Shown: positions 57,079-64,000 of the stretch, one piece after another
How positions within the stretch are numbered: position 1 is the first letter of the stretch
How the letters are laid out: every line of letters starts with the position of its first letter
Assembly (NCBI GenBank): GCA_963678675.1
Contig: OY783199.1
Location: 12,266,708 to 12,330,707, forward strand
Direction: 5' to 3'
Origin: Xiphydria camelus
Lineage: Eukaryota > Arthropoda > Insecta > Hymenoptera > Xiphydriidae
DNA length: 64,000 nucleotides
The notes under the pieces: generated by a model
Database searches by the model: none
What the model was told of the DNA's origin: nothing
What the model saw: the letters and a program-made list of their open reading frames with translations, nothing else
Translations under genes and position numbers: made by a program

Positions 57079-60000
57079 ATGACGGATTGTCCAGGGGGGT
57101 CAACGTCGGTAGCAGACATCGAGAGTTTAGACGATGGAGAGCTACGGCAGCGACTAGAAGAACTGAGACTTCCAACTACGGGTATTAAGGCCACATTAGT
57201 CGAAAGATTGAGTAACGCGACGCAGCGGGTACAGAGAAATAACGAAGGTAACAAGACGCGCCCAGACGGGGCCCTAGACGACGGAAGATACTCTCTCAAC
57301 ATAGAAAAGATGCTCGTGGATGAGTTAAGAGCTGAGTTAGTTAAACGGGGACTCAGAACGAAAGGCTCAAAGGCGGAATTAAAAGAAAGGCTCAGGCAGG
57401 CCCTGGAGGATAGTGAGGACGACGAAAGCGAAGAGGAAATACGCGACAGTGACATAGACGAGATGCGCACTGCAGAGCTAAGAAAGGAATTGACTAAACG
57501 CGGACTCGAAGTAAAGGGAGGAAAAGTCCTGCTCCGCAGAAGATTGCGGAAAGCGCTAAAAAATGACGATGAATCAAGCGAAGAAAGTAGTGACAGTGAA
57601 AGTGAAGATGATCAAGTGATCCGTGATGCCGCGGCCCGACACCGAAACGTAAAACATGTGACATTTGTGAAAGGACAGATAATAACTTTTAAAGACGTTG
57701 AAGATTCGTTAGAGACATTTAGTGGTGATGCCGGTGAGAATATCCGTCGCTGGCTCCTATCTTTCGAGGAAACGGCTGAGACGGCTGGGTGGTCCGATGC
57801 TCAAAAAGTCATTTTTTCGAAGAAGCTGTTAAAAGGGTCAGCAAAGCTGTTTGCCAACTACGAATGTCACGCAAAGACGTGGAGTAAGTTGAAAAAATTA
57901 CTGATCGCTGAGTTCGCAAAGACGACAAATAGTAGACACGTGCATAAACAATTGGCACAGGCAGAGAAGAAGAAAGATGAAAATTATCAGGCATACGTTT
58001 ACCGTATGTTAGAGATTGCTAGCCACACTGAGATCGAGACGGAAGCGACCGTTCAATACATTATAGATGGCATCAAGGACGACGAAGCAAATAAATCAGT
58101 GTTATACGGAGCAACGACGATCAAGGAGCTACGTAAGAGGTTTCAACTGTACGAAATTCAGAAGAGCAACAGTGCAAAACATCGATCAACTGGGAAGAGC
58201 TCTAGTAGTGATCAACAGAAGAAATCTACAGCAGACGGCAAAACAGAAGATAGGAAGGCAAAGCACTGTTTTAATTGCGGCAGCAAAGAACATTTAAGTA
58301 AAGACTGCCCGGACAAGGCGAAGGGGAAGAAATGTTTCATTTGCCGAGAATTTGGGCATGTGTCTTCCGAATGTCCGAAGAAAGATGCAAAGGCCGACTC
58401 AGGTAAACCGAAGACGAAAGCAAGAGTGGACGCGCTTGGGGCATCAGACAAAAAGACGTACAAGGAGGTAAATATCTTGGGTCACACGATAAACGCCGTC
58501 ATCGATTCAGGTAGCGACCTGCACGTCGCAAGAGCTAGTCTGTACGTTCGACTGGGCGCCCCACCGTTGCAGACAAAGACGATTGCCTTCGCCGGAGTTG
58601 GATCGGCCAATGTCCGTACGCTCGGACGTTTCTCAGCGGAAGTAGAAATCGATGGCATAAAATTCCATTTTAACATTGATGTTGTGCCGGATGACTATGT
58701 CGGTCATGACTTGTTGATTGGCGGGGAATTGTCTGATTATGCAGAAGTCCGTTTGAGAAATAGATGCGCAACTCTCACTCGCACGGAAGATCCCGAAATA
58801 ACAACAGAGGCGGAAGATGAAGAAGGGGCAGCCATTCTAAACATCAATGTGCAAGAAGAGACAGAATACGAAGCTGACGTAACGACGAAACATATTAAAG
58901 ATGAAGCTATCAGAGAGGAAGTGAAAAGTTTAGTAGAAGACTATGAGCCAAGAAAAACCGAAGAGACGAATGTAAAGATGAAAATTGTGATGAAAGACGA
59001 AGTGCCAGTGTTTCAAAATCCTCGAAGATTGTCAGCTGATCAGAGGAAAATTGTGAACGACATCGTGGAAGGATGGATAAGAGACGGTATCGTAAGAGCG
59101 AGTTCATCAGAATACGCCAGCCCTATTGTACTGGTACAGAAGAAGAATGCACAATGGAGACTGTGCGTAGACTACCGGATGATAAACAGGAAAATGCTGC
59201 GAGATAGGAATCCTCTGCCCTTGATAGAGGATCAGTTGGACAGACTGCAGGATGCTGAGTATTTTTGCACGTTGGATTTGAAAGACGGATTCTTCCACGT
59301 GCCTGTCGACGACTTCAGCATCAAGTATACAGCGTTTGTAACACCCGACGGTCAGTACGAATTTTTGAAGGTACCGTTTGGACTGTGCAATTCGCCGGCC
59401 GTATTCCAGAGGTACGTTAGAGCCGTTTTCAAAACATTAATTGCCGGTGGTGTTGTATTGACGTACCTGGACGACCTGATTATCCCAGCGAGAACCGAAG
59501 CCGAAGGTTTGGAAAAATTGAGGAAAGTCTTGGAAACTGCGAGCAGGTATGGATTAGTCATCAATTGGGGGAAATGCAAACTACTTGTGACTCAAGTCGA
59601 CTACCTAGGGTACATTGTAGAGAAGGGGCGCATCCGTCCCTCGGCCGAAAAGACTAGAGCGGTTGCAAAGTTTCCAAAGCCCAAAACAGTAAAGCAGATT
59701 CAGAGTTTCTTAGGGTTGACCGGTTATTTCCGTAAATTCATTTCCCAGTATGCCGTAGTTGCTCGTCCATTGTCAAATTTACTAAGAGACGGAGTTAAAT
59801 TTAATTTTGGACCGGAGCAAGAAGAAGCATTTGAGATGTTAAAAAATGCGTTGATAGAACAGCCGATTTTAAAATTATATCGGACCGAAGCGGAAACGGA
59901 ACTACATACCGATGCTAGCAAAGGAGGACTAGGTGCAGCGTTGATGCAAAAGGACTCGGAGGATGGAAAGTTCCATTCTGTGTATTTTGCAAGCTGGAAA

Positions 60001-61587
60001 ACGACGCCGACGGAAGAAAGGTATACCAGTTTCGAGCTCGAGGTGTTGGCCATCATAAAAGCCCTCAAACGATTCCGGGTATACCTGCTGGGGATACCAT
60101 TCAAGATTGCAACAGACTGCCAAGCCTTCGTTCAGACTATGAAGAAGAAGGACATGTGTTTGAGAGTAGCGCACTGGGCGCTCATGCTCGAACACTATCA
60201 ATACACGATCGAACATCGAGCAGGGACAGCGATGCGTCACGTGGACGCTTTGAGCCGGAATCCCGTACAAGTGATGTGTCTGCAGGTAGGCCGAGGCGGT
60301 TTGATAGAAGAAATTCAAAGAGCTCAACGAGAGGATCCGGAAGTGAGAAAAATTGTGGAAACAATACGAATGAAACCTGACGACAAGTTCAAGTTGTCCC
60401 TCCATAATATTTTGTATTACAATCAAGACGGAGAGGAGTTATTAGTGGTACCAGCCAGCATGCAGCAGGAGGTAATCAAAGTGGCTCACGAGAGAGGACA
60501 TTTTGCATGGGATAAAGTGGAACATTCACTTAAGCAGCAGTTTTGGTTTCCACGGATGAGGGAGAAAATAAATAAAGTCATCAGGAACTGCATACAGTGT
60601 ATATTAGCGGAGAAGAAAAAGGGAAAGATCGAAGGATTCCTCAACCCCATCGAGAAGGGTGATGTACCCTTGGACACGTACCACATCGACCATTTGGGAC
60701 CGATGCCTTCGACAAAGAAGAGTTATTGCCATCTCTTTGCTGTAGTCGACGCTTTTACAAAATTCATTTGGCTATATCCGACGAGGTGTACGACGGCGGA
60801 CGAGGTTGTAAAACGGTTGAGAAAGCAAGCGGTAACGTTCGGGAATCCAAGGAGGATTGTCTCGGACCGAGGCACTGCTTTCACCTCGAAAGCGTTTGGA
60901 CAGTACTGTCAGGACGAAAACATCGAGCACGCGTTGATCACGACAGGGGTACCGAGAGGAAACGGGCAGGTAGAGAGGGTGAACCGCACCATTATACCTG
61001 TGCTCACCAAATTGTCTATGCCGAAACCACTGGAGTGGTATAAGCATGTTGACAAAGTCCAGCAGGCGGTCAACGCTACGAAGAATCGCAGCACAAGTAA
61101 GACACCATTCGAATTGTTAATTGGCATTCGAATGAAATTAAAGGACGACTTGAAATTACGGAAGCTAATTGATGACGAAATTGTTGCAGCGTTTGAGGAG
61201 AATCGCTGTAAAACCAGAGAAGAGGCCAAGGAGAAATTGTTAAAGGTGCAGGAAGAAAATAAACGCACTTTTAATAGGAAAAGGAAGGCACCAAGGCCTT
61301 ATCGCGAACAAGATCTAGTCGCTATCAAGAGGACGCAATTCGGACCAGGGTTGAAGATACACACGCCTTACCTAGGTCCCTACCGAATTACGAGAGTGCT
61401 GAAAAACAACCGCTACATGGTAGAGAAAGTCGGCGAGCAGGAGGGGCCAAACCACACCAGCTCGGCTGCCGATTTCATGAAGCCGTGGGCAGACGTTTCC
61501 AATTTTCTAACCGGCCCGGACGAAACGGACGACGATATTATGAGTGGCCTCGAGGACGAGACCCAAGATCAGGGCGGCCGATTGTAG
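57079..61587 (+). CDS. Gag-Pol polyprotein, Ty3/gypsy type, 1,502 aa
   Basis: First ATG in frame at 57079 (MTDCPGG). Order: three SAP-like motifs (about residues 14-48, 75-110, 124-160; landmarks LRQRLEELRLPTTGIK, LRAELVKRGLRTKGSKAEL, LRKELTKRGLEVKGGK); acidic linker; Gag capsid region (about 204-315); two CCHC knuckles (CFNCGSKEHLSKDC, CFICREFGHVSSEC); protease DSGSDLHVAR (about 476); reverse transcriptase with YLDD at 796-799; RNase H (HTDASKGGLGAAL); integrase HHCC zinc module; DDE core (HIDHLGPM about 1202, VSDRGTAF about 1262, GNGQVERVNR about 1299); and a C-terminal integrase tail (YLGPYRITRVL). No stops or frameshifts; gag and pol are one frame. The stop codon TAG (61585-61587) uses the first bases of the 3' LTR. 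It copies the RNA and integrates the cDNA. The SAP repeats are an unusual addition. Confidence 0.95.
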   Translation: MTDCPGGSTSVADIESLDDGELRQRLEELRLPTTGIKATLVERLSNATQRVQRNNEGNKTRPDGALDDGRYSLNIEKMLVDELRAELVKRGLRTKGSKAELKERLRQALEDSEDDESEEEIRDSDIDEMRTAELRKELTKRGLEVKGGKVLLRRRLRKALKNDDESSEESSDSESEDDQVIRDAAARHRNVKHVTFVKGQIITFKDVEDSLETFSGDAGENIRRWLLSFEETAETAGWSDAQKVIFSKKLLKGSAKLFANYECHAKTWSKLKKLLIAEFAKTTNSRHVHKQLAQAEKKKDENYQAYVYRMLEIASHTEIETEATVQYIIDGIKDDEANKSVLYGATTIKELRKRFQLYEIQKSNSAKHRSTGKSSSSDQQKKSTADGKTEDRKAKHCFNCGSKEHLSKDCPDKAKGKKCFICREFGHVSSECPKKDAKADSGKPKTKARVDALGASDKKTYKEVNILGHTINAVIDSGSDLHVARASLYVRLGAPPLQTKTIAFAGVGSANVRTLGRFSAEVEIDGIKFHFNIDVVPDDYVGHDLLIGGELSDYAEVRLRNRCATLTRTEDPEITTEAEDEEGAAILNINVQEETEYEADVTTKHIKDEAIREEVKSLVEDYEPRKTEETNVKMKIVMKDEVPVFQNPRRLSADQRKIVNDIVEGWIRDGIVRASSSEYASPIVLVQKKNAQWRLCVDYRMINRKMLRDRNPLPLIEDQLDRLQDAEYFCTLDLKDGFFHVPVDDFSIKYTAFVTPDGQYEFLKVPFGLCNSPAVFQRYVRAVFKTLIAGGVVLTYLDDLIIPARTEAEGLEKLRKVLETASRYGLVINWGKCKLLVTQVDYLGYIVEKGRIRPSAEKTRAVAKFPKPKTVKQIQSFLGLTGYFRKFISQYAVVARPLSNLLRDGVKFNFGPEQEEAFEMLKNALIEQPILKLYRTEAETELHTDASKGGLGAALMQKDSEDGKFHSVYFASWKTTPTEERYTSFELEVLAIIKALKRFRVYLLGIPFKIATDCQAFVQTMKKKDMCLRVAHWALMLEHYQYTIEHRAGTAMRHVDALSRNPVQVMCLQVGRGGLIEEIQRAQREDPEVRKIVETIRMKPDDKFKLSLHNILYYNQDGEELLVVPASMQQEVIKVAHERGHFAWDKVEHSLKQQFWFPRMREKINKVIRNCIQCILAEKKKGKIEGFLNPIEKGDVPLDTYHIDHLGPMPSTKKSYCHLFAVVDAFTKFIWLYPTRCTTADEVVKRLRKQAVTFGNPRRIVSDRGTAFTSKAFGQYCQDENIEHALITTGVPRGNGQVERVNRTIIPVLTKLSMPKPLEWYKHVDKVQQAVNATKNRSTSKTPFELLIGIRMKLKDDLKLRKLIDDEIVAAFEENRCKTREEAKEKLLKVQEENKRTFNRKRKAPRPYREQDLVAIKRTQFGPGLKIHTPYLGPYRITRVLKNNRYMVEKVGEQEGPNHTSSAADFMKPWADVSNFLTGPDETDDDIMSGLEDETQDQGGRL

Positions 61588-62037
61588 GATCGGGGAAAAG
61601 GAAAGAAGAGTGCGAGTGTGTAAGTGTGAATGAGTAAGTGCGATAATGACGTTTCGAGTGCTATTCATGACTGGGGGAAATGGATGCGAGTGTCAGGTAG
61701 CGAGGCGGTCGACGGGCGGGCCTGAGACCAGGGAGCTAGGGTTGCTCGGGTCCGAAGACGGTTGGCGTGGATGCGTAATGTTCGAGGAATGCATGGGGAT
61801 GGAATGAACGAAACAAGAGAAAATGCGTAAAAAGAAAGAGTAAGTAAATGGGAGTAAGAGAAGGAGAGAAAGAGCGGGCTTGACGGGAAGGCCAAGGGCG
61901 AGAATGAGGCAGTTCGGAGTGAAGTGTCGAGGAGTAAAGACGATGTACCTTTTTTCTGTCAATTAAGCTATTCTTTTATGTCTGTTAAAATAAAGACAAC
62001 GTTTCAAAATAATTCGACTGGTGAATCTGATCCTACA
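61583..62037 (+). repeat. 3' LTR (455 bp)
   Basis: Same length as the 5' LTR with about three substitutions visible (for example gcctggg/gactggg, gcgtag/gcgtaa, gaagcgtc/gaagtgtc). It overlaps the last codons of gag-pol. Confidence 0.95.
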
Positions 62038-62545
62038 TAATTTTTCCGGGATCCGGGGATCGAGCTAAGACCGGCTGTACTCGGGGTGGGGAGGGGGGGC
62101 TTCTGCACGGAGGACCCCCTTCCCCAGTGAGTGAGGACAGGGAGGGGCCCACCCTCAGGTTGGGACACCTGGGAGGGCTAGGGGACTCCTGCATGCCATC
62201 TGCATGGAGGCCCTTGGCTCACCGGGGGTCGTGGGCGGAGGGGGACTCCTCTCTGCTGAGTGGCCCCAAGTGTGGCTCGGGTAAAATGGTCCAAAAAGGG
62301 CTGAGTGCCCGTTAAATGCTAAGTATAGTACAGTTCAATATCCGGATATTGGATATTTCTACACTGTATTTTAATTTTTCTACAGGACATTGAACAAAAA
62401 AATACTGTAAAAGTTTTATTTAGTCTAAATATACCTCATTCTGTTGTTGTTCATTGAACAAACAAATTTTAACTTGAGTTTTGATGTGTATAACTCAATA
62501 TCCCCAAAAAGTGGATATTGAACAAACCTATATTGAGGTGACGAA

Positions 62546-62730
62546 ATATTATAGCTTTTGCTTAGGCAAATACCAACTGCCTGGGCAAAAGGTTTTATTA
62601 TGCTAATTTCTGGTTAAACACCATTTGCCTAGGCAAATAGTATATGCTGGTACCGTTGTTAGGCAAATAGTATCTTGTCGTAGGCAAATGGTCATTTCAG
62701 ACAAATAACTTTTGCCTAGGCAAATAACTT
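62546..62730. repeat. Array of ttgcctaggcaaat motifs
   Basis: aggcaaat or its palindromic form tttgcctaggcaaat occurs about seven times at irregular 20-45-bp spacing; two more lie at 55018 and 55035 on the other side of the nest. Sites flank a transposon on both sides, which suggests subterminal protein-binding sites (inference). Confidence 0.6.
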
Positions 62731-62875
62731 TTGTGGCTCCGCTCGCTTCGCTCGCTCCGCCGATTCTAGCCTAACCTAATCTTATCAAATCTAATTTAGT
62801 TATATTTCAATGCGTTATACTGGGTTAGGTTAGGTTAGAGTCGGCGGAGCGAACGAAGCCACAAAAGCTATTTTC
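62726..62875. repeat. 150-bp palindrome with ttagg repeats
   Basis: cttttgtggctccgctcgct pairs with the right end near 62870. Inner arms contain cctaacctaa and ggttaggttaggttag, three units of the insect telomere motif, here interstitial. Confidence 0.7.
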
Positions 62876-63293
62876 TTTTGTAATAACCCTGTATTTCCGA
62901 GATGAAAAAACCGTTATGAACTTTAATTATACATATTAATTATCATTTTTTTAAATGGTTAACCACACAAAATTATATTCACGAGACTGATAACTAAATT
63001 GTTCACGATATAGTACGAGTATATGCATACGCATACGGCATGTTAATTTAGCTACCAAGTACCGTCACGGACCCAATTTTCGATCGAGACCCAGTTTTCG
63101 ATCACTTTTCTATTTAAACCCTTATATTAAATTTATAGTAAAAATATTTCATACAAAGACGAAAATATAAAATTAAACGACTATTCCGAAATCTGTTGTC
63201 CATATTCAGAAGTTTTAGAAATACTTATTTCAATAAAAATAAATGCTGCACTAGTAACGAGTTCGGCTAGATGGCACATTTGCCATAGTCTTA
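62876..63293. other. No gene recognised
   Basis: AT-rich, with ttttcgatc words near 63082 and 63108 that recur at 63792. Confidence 0.4.
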
Positions 63294-63574
63294 CCACAGC
63301 TTACACAGCTAGCCAACTCCCACGCGGCACCTTTGAAGTTAGAAACGCCGATCCGTTGACCTTGAGTCGTGCTGTCTCTTTCTGTTTCGGGGAAGATCAG
63401 GGCCGAACTGCGGTAGTCTCCGACTCGCTCGGGAAAGAAGTCAGGGTCGATACTATAAGTAGTTGTTTCATTTTACAAAGTACGGCCCTGAATTCTTTCC
63501 TGAGCGAGAGAGAGATAGCATGCGTCCAGTTTTAAAGGTCCGGCGTGGGAGTTGGCTAGCTGTGTAAGCTGTGG
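63294..63574. mobile_element. 281-bp MITE, TSD tctta
   Basis: ccacagcttacacagctagc and its complement bound the element; tctta repeats at 63289-63293 and 63575-63579. Inner arms pair only partly (gggccg / cggccc words). No coding sequence. Confidence 0.75.
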
Positions 63575-63864
63575 TCTTACTACAATCTGGTAGAAGTAAC
63601 GCTACTGAAAACAGCTCCGCCTCCTTCGTGTTTTGGAGCTTATGAGCTAGGTATTATAATAATTACGTATTTTCATTATGTAATATTTTAATTAGTAATA
63701 ATTTATAAAATGTTAGTTACTTTGTCTTATTTGTAGTAAAATGATGTAATGATCTATGACTGCTCCCGGTTTTCATACTTCACCGTAGTTTTCGATCACG
63801 TTTCTAACCACACATATTTCAGATTAAAAATACTTTCTAGTATTCAGAATAGTGAAATTATTTT
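63575..63864. other. No gene recognised
   Basis: AT-rich; ends in a plausible splice acceptor (ttattttag, 63856-63864). Confidence 0.4.
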
Positions 63865-64000
63865 AGTGGAGAGTGTATCATCAACAAGTTCTTGAAAAGA
63901 AACGGAAAGTAGAAGAAGAAAAGCAGTTCAGGAAAAATGCTAGACTAGAAAAAATGAGAATTAAAATTGAGAAAGATGAGAAGAAAAAGAAGAGAAAATT
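63865..64000 (+). CDS. Partial coiled-coil-like coding segment, runs off the window
   Basis: After a possible acceptor the frame reads VYHQQVLEKKRKVEEEKQFR then KNARLEKMRIKIEKDEKKKK to the window end. Dense Lys/Glu with no stop over 45 codons suggests a charged helix. Such tails occur in some pogo/jerky-like transposases and in many host proteins. I cannot tell which. Confidence 0.4.

Larger units (their letters stand above)
56444..62037 (+). mobile_element. Ty3/gypsy LTR retrotransposon, near intact, TSD TAAT
   Basis: 5,594 bp, with two 455-bp LTRs beginning tgtaggatc and ending gatcctaca, flanked by TAAT (56440-56443, 62038-62041). By eye the LTRs differ at about three positions, so insertion is recent. 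It has a PBS, one long gag-pol ORF and no env ORF. I see no clear polypurine tract before the 3' LTR. Confidence 0.95.
56347..62332 (+). mobile_element. tRNA-derived SINE, TSD gttcaatatccg, split by the LTR element
   Basis: A perfect 12-bp direct repeat gttcaatatccg flanks it (56335-56346 and 62333-62344), the hallmark of LINE-driven retroposition. The SINE parts are 56347-56443 (tRNA head) and 62042-62332 (GC-rich body ending ctaagtatagtaca), together about 390 bp. The body shows no ORF I trust. The LTR element sits 10 bases past the T-arm of the head. Confidence 0.8.
55045..62545. mobile_element. DNA transposon hosting the SINE/LTR nest
   Basis: gtcaccccaatataggtttg at the left (about 55045) is complemented at 62526-62545 (caaacctatattgaggtgac), with attgaaca words repeated inside both ends (55265, 55301, 55323; 62390, 62452, 62515). 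Outside both ends sit aggcaaat motifs (55018, 55035; 62560-62720), so the true ends may lie further out (about 54970 and 62730). It encodes the pseudogene at 55430-56286. It was split at 56347 by the SINE. Confidence 0.65.

Noticed and set aside
62820..62840. Telomere (ttagg) repeat tract
   Set aside because: Only about three units, inside the arm of a small palindrome; not a telomere or a long interstitial tract.
1..64000. CRISPR array, operons, rRNA genes
   Set aside because: No regular short repeats with unique spacers and no rRNA-like sequence. The repeats present are eukaryotic transposons and tandem repeats.

Overview
The window reads as AT-rich nuclear DNA of an insect, most likely a hymenopteran (ant or wasp). 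This is inferred from spliceosomal introns, GAGA-rich CpG-dense promoter-like stretches and the set of transposon proteins (mariner, Tc1-like, Helitron, Kolobok/Mutator-like, a CXC-domain transposon protein, Ty3/gypsy). No intact ordinary host gene is visible. Almost all of the sequence is mobile DNA, mostly inverted-repeat elements inserted into one another.

Layout. About 2.26-22.9 kb is an old inverted duplication. Its left arm is swollen by later insertions: a 4.7-kb TAGTCC-type element, a Harbinger-like element carrying an ethanolamine-kinase pseudogene, a THAP-bearing P-like element and several MITEs. Its right arm carries one Tc1-like element. Because each arm is the empty site for insertions in the other, the arms verify two target-site duplications directly. 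At 25.4-30.3 kb a Helitron helicase fragment is split by a second TAGTCC-type element that encodes a CXC-domain protein, and abuts a palindromic element. At 30.5-38.0 kb come a palindromic element with ~180-bp internal repeats and a 4.9-kb element containing a pogo/Tigger-like element, which itself contains fold-back repeats. At 38.7-44.2 kb are a mariner pseudogene split by a MITE and a 3.7-kb TTAA-flanked Kolobok-like transposon with an intact 585-aa transposase. At 44.3-45.3 kb is a CpG-rich promoter/first-exon candidate. At 45.5-47.8 kb is a palindrome whose two arms encode the same cysteine-bearing peptide. 47.8-55 kb holds smaller inverted-repeat elements, a second mariner pseudogene and a Tc1-like remnant.

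55.0-62.5 kb is a datable three-layer nest: a DNA transposon was hit by a tRNA-derived SINE (12-bp target duplication), and the SINE was hit by a nearly intact Ty3/gypsy retrotransposon (4-bp duplication, near-identical 455-bp LTRs, one 1,502-codon gag-pol ORF, tRNA-Pro primer site). Its Gag starts with three SAP-like motifs.

How parts relate. The retrotransposon and the Kolobok element are the only ones with a complete-looking protein set. Other elements look non-autonomous or decayed and would need proteins supplied from elsewhere. Several appear to have carried host sequence with them.
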